A stretch of 64,000 nt of DNA from CAZXIC01 sp964640195 (GTDB taxonomy: Archaea > Iainarchaeota > Iainarchaeia > Iainarchaeales > GCA-2688035): positions 82,357 to 146,356 of the forward strand of contig CAZXIC010000002.1 in assembly GCA_964640195.1 (NCBI GenBank). Reading direction: 5' to 3'. This document shows, in pieces, positions 43,685-51,505 of the stretch. The translations under genes were made by a program, and so were the position numbers. How positions within the stretch are numbered: the first letter of the stretch is position 1; the number at the start of each line of letters is the position of its first letter. The notes under the pieces were generated by a model, which worked only from the letters and a program-made list of their open reading frames with translations, ran no database searches and was not told where the DNA came from.

Positions 43685-43770
43685 GGGGACGGAACCAAAC
43701 TACCCCGCCTCTTTTATTTTATTTAAATTAATAAACATCCCTTGGTATTGGAATTTTCTCCCCATTTTAG

Positions 43771-44472
43771 TTACGTTTCTTTGTAACTCGAACTCGTCAA
43801 GATTGGGTTGTCCACCAATTTGAAGAGAAGCTTATCTATCCTATCTGTTGTGCTCTTATCCGATAAAAACCTTACGAGAACGAGGGGTGTACCTTTTGCA
43901 ACACGGTCGATTATGCCTTTTTGAATGTGTGTATCAGACATGGCAGTTTGGATCATGAAGCAAAACTGCCGATAATTAATTACAAATTTATCAAAAAGGC
44001 GATTGAAAGTTAGCTCCTGTTGTGCTGGATCGCCTGTTAGTTTATCCAGATAACTCATTATTATGCCAATGTCTCCTGTGCCCACCATATCGACAATGTT
44101 TATGCCTTTATCCTTATACTTTTTGTGTACTTCTCTTCGACGTTCTTCAGCATCGTTATGCAAGTTGTTTTCATTTAGCCACCTTATCTGCTCTGCAATC
44201 CTCAGGATGGCGATATATTCCTGATTGACCAGTATGGACTTAAGCCTACGGAGGGTAGAGCTGGACATATCAATGGTAAAAAGCTCAGCATTAGTAGATG
44301 CCGTATCTAAACTAACTTGCTTTGTTTTGAAAAAATTTCGGACAGCCTTTTTTAATTTTGTCTTGAGTTCTTTGGGGATCAATTTCCAAACGATAAGAAT
44401 TCGCTTTAAATTTGCGATGGTAATTCCATTCGTAAGTATTGCTTTAATCTCTTCCGAAAGAGGATCTACCAT
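43771..44472 (-). CDS. Uncharacterised AT-rich helical protein
   Basis: 233 residues, almost all helical by composition, with KLKKAVRNFFKTKQ and EEIKAILTNGITIANLKRILI. A conserved-looking GTGDIGIIMSYLDKLTGD loop lies near residue 130. I do not recognise the family. The gene and the preceding 59-aa gene on the same strand are richer in A+T than neighbouring core genes, hinting at transfer. The 60-nt gap and shared strand suggest an operon with a small acidic partner. Confidence 0.7.
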   Translation of the reverse strand: MVDPLSEEIKAILTNGITIANLKRILIVWKLIPKELKTKLKKAVRNFFKTKQVSLDTASTNAELFTIDMSSSTLRRLKSILVNQEYIAILRIAEQIRWLNENNLHNDAEERRREVHKKYKDKGINIVDMVGTGDIGIIMSYLDKLTGDPAQQELTFNRLFDKFVINYRQFCFMIQTAMSDTHIQKGIIDRVAKGTPLVLVRFLSDKSTTDRIDKLLFKLVDNPILTSSSYKET

Positions 44473-44532
44473 TAAATCACTTAGGGTTTAAGAATTCGTT
44501 TATATACTCTGAAATGCAATACGAATAATTAT

Positions 44533-44712
44533 TTATTTTAATTTCAGAGCCAGCAACAATTGCCAATCGGTTTTCCTTAATTGGTTCTTTACTATACCTG
44601 CAAATAACTCTTTTTCTTCTGTGTCCACGACGTAACCCTTTTTATCAATAGCTAAATCAAAAATTTCGAGTACCGCCTCTCGGTTTTTATCATTAATTTC
44701 TATTACTTCCAT
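44533..44712 (-). CDS. Small acidic protein upstream of the AT-rich helical gene
   Basis: 59 residues (MEVIEINDKNREAVLEIF … LLALKLK). ATG 44712 has an AGAGGTG site 6 nt upstream and an AGTATATAAACT TATA box about 35 nt before, so the start is well supported. Acidic and helical with a VVDTEEKELFAGIV middle. Family unknown. Small leading gene plus larger partner is the layout of many toxin-antitoxin or immunity modules, but nothing in the sequence proves that role. Confidence 0.65.
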   Translation of the reverse strand: MEVIEINDKNREAVLEIFDLAIDKKGYVVDTEEKELFAGIVKNQLRKTDWQLLLALKLK

Positions 44713-44976
44713 CTAGACACCTCTTTTGCAGGCATAGTAGGGCTTGCTAGTTTATATACTTTACTTGCCCCTGAATTGTTCTTCTGATAAAATATACTCT
44801 TCCAAACCTATTTAAAATTTATGATTTGGTACGTCATTTAACGTTGCTTTGGAGTGTAATTTTTGCCCCAAAACCCTTTTTACCTCTTTCCCGCGGGGCG
44901 GGCTGTCCGAGAATTTGGGTTCTTTGCTGTTGTGAAATGTATTAAAACCTGGAGCGGCGTATATCTTATTGGTTCT

Positions 44977-45588
44977 ATGGCTAGGAAGATTGTTGGCTCA
45001 GAGAGGATAACACATGGTTCTGTTACTAGGCATGGGATTGTGCTGCCGAACCTGCCAAAGCGGGGAAAGGCCCAAAATGCAAAGGCCGAGAAGCCGAAAC
45101 AGCAGGTCTTAAATGATTTAAAAGGTAGTAAAGTGATTATCGCTGGAGAGCCAGCAGTTGCCAGAAGATGGACGGATGTGGGGGACAAAGTGGTTTTCCA
45201 CATTTCAAAGGGCAAAACATTTACTTTAACAAAGGCAGAGATGGTAAAAATTATGGGGCTGCCTATCACTATTGGCTCAAAAGGATTCCTTCACTTTAAA
45301 GAATCTGATTCGCCTGTTAGAGGAATTACTGGAAAAAGCCTGTATGCTATATCTGTTTTAACACCGCTCGAGGCAAGGGGCAAAGGCCACGGGATGGCAA
45401 TGTTTGAAAGGCTTGAAGAAGAGGCAAAGAAAATGGGGATAAGGCTTATCTGGGGCAGATTACTGAAAGAAGACTTTCAACTGCTGACACGCCTCCAAAG
45501 AATTGGTTGGAGGCAAGTCAATCCAAGAACACTGAAAAGATGGGTTGCCTTAAAGGAATTTCAAACAATTATGATGAAAGAAATATAG
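44977..45588 (+). CDS. GNAT-family N-acetyltransferase-like protein
   Basis: 203 residues from ATG 44977. The acetyl-CoA loop is visible as LTPLEARGKGHGMAMFERLEEEAKKMG, followed by strand IRLIWGRLL and a C-terminal QRIGWRQVNP, which fit GNAT motif A and B. The N-terminal 80 residues, with GIVLPNLPKRGKAQNAKAEK, are unrecognised and basic. An in-frame upstream extension to 44863 looks non-coding. Substrate unknown; the basic N-terminus may target protein or nucleic acid. Confidence 0.75.
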   Translation: MARKIVGSERITHGSVTRHGIVLPNLPKRGKAQNAKAEKPKQQVLNDLKGSKVIIAGEPAVARRWTDVGDKVVFHISKGKTFTLTKAEMVKIMGLPITIGSKGFLHFKESDSPVRGITGKSLYAISVLTPLEARGKGHGMAMFERLEEEAKKMGIRLIWGRLLKEDFQLLTRLQRIGWRQVNPRTLKRWVALKEFQTIMMKEI

Positions 45589-45721
45589 ATTTAACTGCTA
45601 TAAAGAAGAAGACTGGGCGAGGAAAGGGCAAGGGAAAGAAGTAGCTGCTTTTTCTGAAAGCCCTGCCGCTATCTTGCCTCTTTTGTGGAGGTATTAAGTA
45701 TTTTGTCGCGCTAATTCTTGT

Positions 45722-46471
45722 ATGCTTGTTAAAGTAAAAAAGCGCGGTGGGGATAAGCGAGCTGTTCATAAGAGGAGACGGAAGCCGCGCCCTGTTTCGC
45801 GCAAGTATGGTTGCATGGAGAGGATTGACGGGGCTATCAAGTTGGGGAGAATCTGTTCTGCTTTTTATCTTCCGTTTGAAGCGATTAAGGTTTATCGCGC
45901 TGGAACGCCTGTCAGGGTGAAGAACATTATAGGCGCTGACAGGCTGCTTGTACGGATGCCCTGGCAGAGGTTTGAAGTGGTTTTAAGGGGCGCTTCGCTT
46001 CCGCAATTGAAGGCTGTTGCTGACTCAATAACCGACCTTACATCAAGGAAAAGCGGCTCGGACCAAAGGTTTATGCTGCAGAAGGTCGGGCTAAGGCAAA
46101 CAATCAAAGCATATGGTTCAATAACAATCGAGAAAGGCATGAAAGGAACAAGCGTTTATTACGCAGAGTCTCCATACAAAAGCCGCGAAGAGGCCCCGCC
46201 TGGCAAATTTGTTACCGGCGACAACACCAACGGCTTTTTGGCAGGCACTGGTTCAAGGAATGACCTCGGGCTTGAAAAAGGAAGGCTAAGCCAAGAGGCA
46301 GGGAAAGTGCTCGCGCAAAAATTCGGCACTAAAAATGCAGTAAAAATGACTGACCACATCCTGCAGAGAATGGAAAACGGTACAATAGCGGAAATAAGGT
46401 TTGCAAGATATCAGGGCAAAATACCGTGGTTTTATGACATGACAATAAGGCACTTCACGCTGTTTAGTTAG
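45722..46471 (+). CDS. Uncharacterised protein with basic N-terminus
   Basis: 249 residues from ATG 45722. The first 30 residues are Lys/Arg-rich (KRGGDKRAVHKRRRKPRP). A RICSAFYLPFEAIKVYRAG stretch and RMPWQRFEVVLRGASLPQLKA follow; the C-terminal part has GLEKGRLSQEAGKVLAQKFG. No known domain is recognised. The combination of basic end and globular body recurs in other genes of the region (16.3 and 47.4 kb). There is no membrane segment. Confidence 0.65.
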   Translation: MLVKVKKRGGDKRAVHKRRRKPRPVSRKYGCMERIDGAIKLGRICSAFYLPFEAIKVYRAGTPVRVKNIIGADRLLVRMPWQRFEVVLRGASLPQLKAVADSITDLTSRKSGSDQRFMLQKVGLRQTIKAYGSITIEKGMKGTSVYYAESPYKSREEAPPGKFVTGDNTNGFLAGTGSRNDLGLEKGRLSQEAGKVLAQKFGTKNAVKMTDHILQRMENGTIAEIRFARYQGKIPWFYDMTIRHFTLFS

Positions 46472-46538
46472 AAACCGCCCAAAGCTAAGAGACCCAAAGG
46501 CCGGCGATTTTGTAATAGTGTGCAGGAAATAAACAGAA

Positions 46539-46964
46539 TCACACTTTAGAAATTACATGCTCTGTAAACTCATTGCCATTCCAGATATGCCTGGTGGTTT
46601 CATATTTCCAGCTTTTTCCCAAAAGATAATCTACTTTGAAGCCCATGTAGGTTTTATCCAGTTTTTGCGGCTTAACCTTTCCTTTTAATCCTGGAAAGGG
46701 GTCTGTCAAAAACCTGTAGACTATCTTTGATTCGCTAACTTCTGGGAATGAAACCTCAAGGCCAACGCTTTTGTCCCGTTCTCCAACCACTCTTGCAAAG
46801 TCTCCAGGCGAGCCCTTTTCAAAACCGCTTGCATCATAGGATTTTTTTAACCCGAACCGCATGACTTTTGCGAAGAGTGCAAGGGCTTTTTCTTCCCCAA
46901 ATTCTTCCTTTAAAACAAGAAAAACGTTTTCATACAAACCAAAGAAAGGATTGTTGTATCCCAT
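46539..46964 (-). CDS. Uncharacterised 141-aa protein
   Basis: A soluble protein of mixed alpha/beta character: YENVFLVLKEEFGEEKALALF helices, then KIVYRFLTDPFPGLKGKVKP and YMGFKVDYLLGKSWKYETTRHIWNGNEF strands. The layout is reminiscent of the L-2-amino-thiazoline-4-carboxylate hydrolase-like group, but the cysteine pair of that group is missing, so I leave it unnamed. ATG 46964 has no clear ribosome site. Confidence 0.7.
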   Translation of the reverse strand: MGYNNPFFGLYENVFLVLKEEFGEEKALALFAKVMRFGLKKSYDASGFEKGSPGDFARVVGERDKSVGLEVSFPEVSESKIVYRFLTDPFPGLKGKVKPQKLDKTYMGFKVDYLLGKSWKYETTRHIWNGNEFTEHVISKV

Positions 46965-47021
46965 AAGTTAATCAACTACAAAAAGGGAATGGCTATGAAA
47001 GAAATAATTGCCTTTATTGCT

Positions 47022-47249
47022 TTAAATCGCTTTCCTTTGCCCCCACGGGCAAGAAAAAAGTTTTGCCCCTGAATCAACAGGCGGCAGTATTTTAAGGGGA
47101 GGGTAAGTAACATTAATGGAACTTGAGGCCACCATCTCACGGTGCTTCCATACGCCGGCTTTAGGCAATTTCTCTAAATTGATGCCTGCAAGCATTTCCT
47201 TTGCCTCAGACAATAAGGAATCGAAGTCGCTCAAACTGCTTCCAGCCAT
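47022..47249 (-). CDS. Small hypothetical protein with shared upstream promoter
   Basis: 75 residues (MAGSSLSDFDSLLSEAKEML …). No motif is recognised; the C-terminus contains CPWGQRK. Support comes from the upstream element at 47254-47291, which is nearly identical to that of the next gene at 48090. The start fits the position of the ATG relative to that element. Confidence 0.55.
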   Translation of the reverse strand: MAGSSLSDFDSLLSEAKEMLAGINLEKLPKAGVWKHREMVASSSINVTYPPLKILPPVDSGAKLFSCPWGQRKAI

Positions 47250-47253
47250 AACA

Positions 47254-47291
47254 AAACAAGTAATGATTTAACTCCTTTAAAACCCTCTTAC
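47254..47291 (-). promoter_or_regulatory. Duplicated promoter element, copy 1
   Basis: 38 nt, 36 identical to 48092-48129. Minus strand reads GTAAGAGGG-TTTTAAAGGAG-TTAAA…; TTTTAAA would be the TATA box, about 25-35 nt before the start codon. Confidence 0.6.
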
Positions 47292-47349
47292 GGGCTTTCC
47301 GGGAGGACAGCAGTCCAAGGCAAGGAATAAAAGTTATGTTGCAATTCTG

Positions 47350-48090
47350 TTACCTATAAATCTTCTCGCCATCTGCCCGTGTTACTTCAGCTATTGTTTG
47401 CCTCACGCCCGCAAGTTGTTCTGCAACATATTGGTGCAGGGCTTTGCCTGAAAGGCCCATGGCCAGCCCCCTTCGGGTTAACCGCTCTCTGTCGCTTAAA
47501 ACATACTTTTGGCTGTAGTCAAAAACTGTTTTCTTTCCCTCCTGCGGCCTTAGCTGGACAAATCGTTTTTTGTCTATTCCCCCAAGCGTCTTTTTGTTGA
47601 TTATTGGCTTTATTTTATTTTTTAAAAGGTCTCTTTCAATTAGTTGAATTTCCGGGCATTTGCCCTTTCCATAGCCGCCGATTATTTCCACCCTTGTGGG
47701 TAAGGGCATTGCATTCAGCAAAGCCGGAACAATTTTTTCAGCATAAGCAAACGGCGCCCTGTGCTCGTGGGCTCTTTGTCTTGGAGGCACGTGGAAAACG
47801 ATTGCTTTGGGCTGGCCTGGCTTTGCAGCACTGTTTTCAGCAATAACGCCGGTGCAGTAACTCAGCGGTATTGAAACCGCGTGTCTTGCACAGTCAAGTG
47901 CTTGCACGGGCGCTTTCTGGGATGGGGGAAAAGAGGCAATAAAGAGTTTACCTTCTCTCTCAAAAATTGCCATCGCCCTACCAGTAGTAACCAAGAGGTT
48001 AGAGATATAAGCTGGCCTAAGATTCTGTTTTGGTGAAGGTTGCACCCGCCTCCATCTGCCAACCTTCTTTTTCTTTCTGATTTTAGCCAT
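47350..48090 (-). CDS. Uncharacterised protein with basic N-terminus
   Basis: 246 residues. After MAKIRKKKKVGRWRRVQPSP comes a globular part with LLVTTGRAMAIFEREGKLFIA, CARHAVSIPLSYCTGVIAE and a HVPPRQRAHEHRAP loop, then RVEIIGGYGKGKCPEIQLIE. ATG 48090 sits one base from the duplicated promoter element. Stop TAA is followed by a TACATAAC-like motif (ACATAACT). No family is recognised. Confidence 0.65.
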   Translation of the reverse strand: MAKIRKKKKVGRWRRVQPSPKQNLRPAYISNLLVTTGRAMAIFEREGKLFIASFPPSQKAPVQALDCARHAVSIPLSYCTGVIAENSAAKPGQPKAIVFHVPPRQRAHEHRAPFAYAEKIVPALLNAMPLPTRVEIIGGYGKGKCPEIQLIERDLLKNKIKPIINKKTLGGIDKKRFVQLRPQEGKKTVFDYSQKYVLSDRERLTRRGLAMGLSGKALHQYVAEQLAGVRQTIAEVTRADGEKIYR

Positions 48091-48091
48091 A

Positions 48092-48129
48092 AAACAAGTA
48101 GTGGTTTAACTCCTTTAAAACCCTCTTAC
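48092..48129 (-). promoter_or_regulatory. Duplicated promoter element, copy 2
   Basis: Differs from 47254-47291 at two positions only. It also overlaps the end of the small gene at 48115-48339. Confidence 0.6.
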
Positions 48130-48339
48130 ATCCTCGCCTTGGGTTCGAATCCAGGTGTCACTGCTGAGCTTGTATGGTGTGTTATCTGGCAGAAACTCAA
48201 CTCTTGTGCTCTTGCACCACTCCCTAAACCAAACCTTTTTGAATCCTTGCAAATGCCGAGCCTTTCTCAAAACAAGCGGGGTTAATAGCTGTCTGTGAAC
48301 TGTCTTAAGGTTGAGATTGGGTGCTTTGCTCTTAGGCAT
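48115..48339 (-). CDS. Small basic hypothetical protein
   Basis: 74 residues from ATG 48339 (MPKSKAPNLNLKTV …). I place the start here because the promoter element copy 3 ends one base upstream, with the same spacing as at 48090; an upstream ATG at 48354 would lie within that element. Its last codons run into promoter copy 2, so transcription of the next gene starts inside it. No motif recognised. Confidence 0.45.
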   Translation of the reverse strand: MPKSKAPNLNLKTVHRQLLTPLVLRKARHLQGFKKVWFREWCKSTRVEFLPDNTPYKLSSDTWIRTQGEDVRGF

Positions 48340-48340
48340 T

Positions 48341-48378
48341 AAACAATTAGCCATTTATCTCCTTTAGAACTCTTTTAC
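48341..48378 (-). promoter_or_regulatory. Duplicated promoter element, copy 3 (diverged)
   Basis: About 30 of 38 positions match copies 1 and 2, including TAAAGGAG; the TATA part here reads TTCTAAAGG. Confidence 0.45.
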
Positions 48379-48394
48379 TTTCTTCTTTGGAACC

Positions 48395-48559
48395 TTATTT
48401 GTTTATCTTTGGCAGCACGATGAACGCGAACAGTGCGGTTGCTGCTGCAAAACCCCAGAAAATCAACGGGTTGATGTAGGCAGTCAGGGAAAGAAGTAAG
48501 GCTGAAACAAGTGCAGCTATGAGAAAAACTACCAGAATTTTGAGGGCTTTTTGGTTCAT
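48395..48559 (-). CDS. Two-helix small membrane protein
   Basis: 54 residues with two hydrophobic helices (ILVVFLIAALVSALLLSLTA and FWGFAAATALFAFIVL). ATG 48559 lies about 30 nt after TGTTTTATAAC, a good TATA box. Short N-terminal MNQKALK. Function unknown. Confidence 0.65.
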   Translation of the reverse strand: MNQKALKILVVFLIAALVSALLLSLTAYINPLIFWGFAAATALFAFIVLPKINK

Positions 48560-48754
48560 GGGGGGCAATTGAATTATGCTGAAAACTGTTATAAAACAAG
48601 CCAGGAGAGTTTTTTGCCCTTTCCCTTGAAAGGGCGCCTGCCCGGGAATTGGCGCTGTCTTTTCCCTGCGCCAAGGCATAGCTTTCGCTGGACCGTGCAA
48701 TAAAAATAAAAAAATAGAAATAGTTTTGAAGAATTCCAAACTGATTGCCTAGAA

Positions 48755-48907
48755 TTAATAGTCTCTTCTTGGTTTCCTGTGTTTCATATAGCAGTCTTTG
48801 CAGTAAACAGGTCTTGTTCCGTCGGGCTTGAAGGGAACTTCTGTTTCCTTGCCGCAATCGGCACAAGTGACCTTGTGCATTGCCCTGCCATATTGATCTT
48901 CAGCCAT
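48755..48907 (-). CDS. Zinc-ribbon microprotein, copy 1
   Basis: 50 residues with two CxxC pairs (VTCADCGKETEVPF and PVYCKDCYMKH) and a basic KHRKPRRDY end. Such CxxC...CxxC proteins are common in small-genome archaea and bacteria and their function is not defined. ATG 48907 is preceded by GGTGA with 10-nt spacing. A paralogue is at 57117-57287, with the same ribosome site spacing and near-identical PFKPDG loop. Confidence 0.85.
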   Translation of the reverse strand: MAEDQYGRAMHKVTCADCGKETEVPFKPDGTRPVYCKDCYMKHRKPRRDY

Positions 48908-49112
48908 TGTTTTCATTCACCTTTTTTTGTTTGTTCTATCACTCAAACCAATTTGCTAAAATCAGCCAAGCAATAAGAGTATTCTGGGGGCAGGGGTTTA
49001 AAAGCGCTTTGAATGGGGCCCTTTGTGGCGCATTCCCTATTTTTGCCCTTTTCTTGTCTTTTTTACACATTTTTAGGTTTTGGGCAATAGGGCAGGGTTT
49101 GGTTTGTTGTTT

Positions 49113-49394
49113 TTAGCCGTCCATGCTGCGCGCTTTCGGTTTCTTGGCTTTGATTCTGCCAGTAACCCTGTCGGATTCCAGCAAGTCGTAGATCCTCCGC
49201 TCCAGGGCAGAGTATTTTCTCTCCTTTAGCAATGCCTGCATTTCAAACAGCCTAGCGCGCCAGAAGTTTTGCGGCTCTGCCTTGTTTGCTTCATCCAAAA
49301 GCGCGGACAGCTTCCGCCTAGCCACTAGGATTGCCTCCCGCAAAAAAGAACCTGTGCGTTCAAAACTATAAACAACTGCTTTAGTATAGCTCAA
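49113..49394 (-). CDS. Hypothetical helical protein
   Basis: 93 residues from TTG 49394, helical and charged (REAILVARRKLSALLDEANK, RRIYDLLESDRVTGRIKAKK). An ATAAAATAGG box lies about 20 nt upstream. Unrecognised; a real gene seems likely from the regular heptad pattern and lack of overlap with other genes. Confidence 0.5.
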   Translation of the reverse strand: MSYTKAVVYSFERTGSFLREAILVARRKLSALLDEANKAEPQNFWRARLFEMQALLKERKYSALERRIYDLLESDRVTGRIKAKKPKARSMDG

Positions 49395-49461
49395 ACCCCT
49401 ATTTTATTGTTTCGCACAGCGGTACGCCCCCTTTATCCATTCTTCCATGCCATAATCTGTT

Positions 49462-49827
49462 ATGCCAAAGCTAGTTTACAGCATTTCAAAAACAAAGGCT
49501 GAGCTGGAGAGGAACAGGCTCAGCAGGGACGGGAGGGGGCAAGCCCCCGGCTGCCAGCGCTCGGTTTTGCTTGGGTCGCACAAGAAGTCCGGAAAGCCTG
49601 CTCTTTTTACCGTGTTTGACTTTCTGGAAAAGGCGCTGACAGGAAAGGCTTTTGGCTCGAGGGCAACCTACACTGTAGAGAGGGCCAGCGGGTGGGTTGG
49701 GTATGTTTACGAAAGCGCCCACAACAACTATTTCCTTGTTGAAAAGCGCCACTTTCCCTTGGGCGGGGGCAACCCAAGAATAGAGAAGGTGCCAATGCCC
49801 AACTGCTTGCAGCCAAAGAAGGTTTAA
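49462..49827 (+). CDS. Hypothetical protein
   Basis: 121 residues from ATG 49462. KPALFTVFDFLEKALTGKAF and SGWVGYVYESAHNNYFLVEKRHF look like a small alpha/beta domain. The start lacks a ribosome site. Long opposite-frame ORFs overlap here, but this frame has the more protein-like composition. Function unknown. Confidence 0.5.
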   Translation: MPKLVYSISKTKAELERNRLSRDGRGQAPGCQRSVLLGSHKKSGKPALFTVFDFLEKALTGKAFGSRATYTVERASGWVGYVYESAHNNYFLVEKRHFPLGGGNPRIEKVPMPNCLQPKKV

Positions 49828-49906
49828 TTTCCAAAAAAGCCTTTTGCAGGGAATTTTCAAGGGTTGCTCCGCATTTGGCACTGGCATACAAGCAGGCTGA
49901 GGAAAA

Positions 49907-50236
49907 CTAGGCTGCTGTCTTTTTCACTCCTGCACGCCTTTGCTTTTTGGCTGGCTCTGCAAGCTTTGGCTGGACAGCAGGGCTTTTTTGGGACACACCT
50001 TCTGGCTTTGCGCGCCTGTCAGGCTCAACGCGCCTTTCAACGCCGCTCCTTTTGTCAAGACCCATACGCAACTGGCCAGGAAGGGGATTTTGAACGTAAA
50101 ACCTTCCGCCAGAAACTTCCACTTCCCTCTCACGCCTGTCACGACCTGACCTTCGTTCGCGAACGCGCTTTTCCCGACCAGCACCCAAATGACCTGGTTT
50201 TGGCGATTTCACCTCAAATTTTCGCCGGTGAACCAT
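49907..50236 (-). CDS. Basic twin-repeat protein, copy 1
   Basis: 109 residues from ATG 50236. Two repeats of F-x-V-x-x-P-x-x-G-x-L-x-x-G-x-x-KR-x-x-x-RR are visible: FEVKSPKPGHLGAGREKR and FYVQNPLPGQLRMGLDKRSG. The tail is rich in Lys, Pro and Ala. A similar twin-repeat protein occurs at 53411-53710, so they are paralogues. High basicity and the RR pairs suggest nucleic-acid or envelope binding. Confidence 0.6.
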   Translation of the reverse strand: MVHRRKFEVKSPKPGHLGAGREKRVRERRSGRDRREREVEVSGGRFYVQNPLPGQLRMGLDKRSGVERRVEPDRRAKPEGVSQKSPAVQPKLAEPAKKQRRAGVKKTAA

Positions 50237-50341
50237 AAATAGATTGTGGAAGTCAGGCAATTTAAGGGTTTGTGTTAAAAATAAGCTTTCAAATAAAACC
50301 ACAGAAAGGCTTTTTAACCGGAAGCAGGCTATTTTTAGGTT

Positions 50342-50593
50342 ATGTGGATTCTCATTGCAATAGGGATATTGGCTGTAATTCTCGGCATTGTTGGAATCAT
50401 TGCCATGAAGAGGGGAAGGCGGCCGCTTGACCCAATGCCGGTTGGAATGGCTGCAGGCGGCATAGTTGGCGTTGCAGTTGGAATCGGGCTTGTTGAGCTT
50501 GCGGGCTTTGAATATCCTTTTCCCTTCATAACCTGGATGCTTGGAATGGCGGCAGGGCAAATTGTTGGGCTGTTGTGGAAGAAGGGCAAATAA
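50342..50593 (+). CDS. Small membrane protein
   Basis: 83 residues: WILIAIGILAVILGIVGIIA, a charged RGRRPLD loop, then VGMAAGGIVGVAVGIGLVEL and FITWMLGMAAGQIVGLL. Three hydrophobic helices. A TTTTTAACC TATA box about 30 nt before ATG 50342 suggests a leaderless transcript. First gene of an apparent three-gene membrane operon. Confidence 0.7.
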   Translation: MWILIAIGILAVILGIVGIIAMKRGRRPLDPMPVGMAAGGIVGVAVGIGLVELAGFEYPFPFITWMLGMAAGQIVGLLWKKGK

Positions 50594-50604
50594 GAGGTTT
50601 TTAT

Positions 50605-50769
50605 TTGAAGCATCGGCTCGGCTTGGCATTGGTTGCAATCGGCTTTATCCTCATAGTGCTGAATGCAGCTGATTACATTGTTGGCTGGAATGCTGTTTCG
50701 CCAAGCACCGGCGGCTTTGGGATAATACTAGTTATGCTTGGCATAGTGTTCGGGAAAAGGTTCAAGTAA
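50605..50769 (+). CDS. Two-helix small membrane protein
   Basis: 54 residues from TTG 50605, which follows AGAGGTTTTTAT. Two hydrophobic helices (LALVAIGFILIVLNAADYIV and GFGIILVMLGIVF). It starts 11 nt after the preceding stop and 11 nt before the next gene, so it belongs to the same operon. Function unknown. Confidence 0.65.
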   Translation: MKHRLGLALVAIGFILIVLNAADYIVGWNAVSPSTGGFGIILVMLGIVFGKRFK

Positions 50770-50780
50770 GAGTGGTTTTT

Positions 50781-51461
50781 ATGGCTGCTGCAATGCCCTT
50801 GGCGCGCCTTCTTGGCGGCTTTGTTGTAGCAATGTTTTTCCTTGCTGCACTGCTTTTTGTTCCGGCTGGCACGCTAGATTGGCCTGAGGGCTGGCTATTG
50901 CTTTTTCTTTTCGCCTGTTATTTTGTACCAGCGGGATTATGGCTCGGAAAGCACAGGCCGGAGATAGCAAAAAAGCGCACCTCGCTGCGCAGGCCGGTAA
51001 AAGGATGGGACGCGGTTATCGTTTCCTTGCTAAGCATTGCACTGCTTGCAATAATGCCAGTTGCAGCTCTTGACGCTGTTGCATTCCGCCTGAGCGCAGT
51101 GCCATTGGAAATAAAGGCGATTGGCTTTGCGGGAGTTGCTTGCTCGCTTGTATTGGTGTTCTGGGCGATAAGGGAAAACGCTTTTGCATCGAGGATTGTT
51201 GAAGTACAAAAAGGGCAGAAGGTAGTGAGCACTGGCCCTTACGCTATTGTAAGGCACCCGATATACTCTGCTTTTGCCCTGCTGTCAGTAGGAATGGCAA
51301 TCGGGCTCGGTTCCCTGTACGCATTGGCGCCTGCACTGCTGACAATTGTTGGCTTGGTTGCAAGGACAGCACTAGAAGACAAGGAGCTGCAGGAAAACCT
51401 GCCTGGCTATAAGGAGTACGCGAAGGAAGTGCGCTACAGACTTTTACCTGGCATTTGGTAA
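50781..51461 (+). CDS. Isoprenylcysteine carboxyl methyltransferase-like membrane enzyme
   Basis: 226-residue integral membrane methyltransferase-like protein with about six helices. KVVSTGPYAIVRHPIYSA and the C-terminal ALEDKELQENLPGYKEYAKEVRYRLLPGIW are the ICMT/PEMT-type signature, binding SAM at the membrane. The physiological substrate in archaea is unknown; isoprenoid lipids or phospholipids are possible. ATG 50781 with GTGG upstream. Last of the three-gene membrane operon. Confidence 0.85.
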   Translation: MAAAMPLARLLGGFVVAMFFLAALLFVPAGTLDWPEGWLLLFLFACYFVPAGLWLGKHRPEIAKKRTSLRRPVKGWDAVIVSLLSIALLAIMPVAALDAVAFRLSAVPLEIKAIGFAGVACSLVLVFWAIRENAFASRIVEVQKGQKVVSTGPYAIVRHPIYSAFALLSVGMAIGLGSLYALAPALLTIVGLVARTALEDKELQENLPGYKEYAKEVRYRLLPGIW

Positions 51462-51487
51462 GTTAAGGGATTAAAGTAGCCAGGAAT

Positions 51488-51505
51488 CTGTTATGTAGCA
51501 GTTTA
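51488..51505 (-). repeat. TACATAAC gene-end motif
   Basis: Minus strand: stop TAA of the 51503-52279 gene is followed by ACTGCTACATAACAG. Confidence 0.5.

Noticed and set aside
48130..48175. tRNA T-arm-like GGTTCGAATCC at 48142 with a pairing AGTAGTG/CACTGCT around it, suggesting a tRNA or att remnant
   Set aside because: The T-stem does not pair well, spacing to the acceptor is three bases too long and no anticodon arm can be formed; the segment also codes for the end of a small gene.
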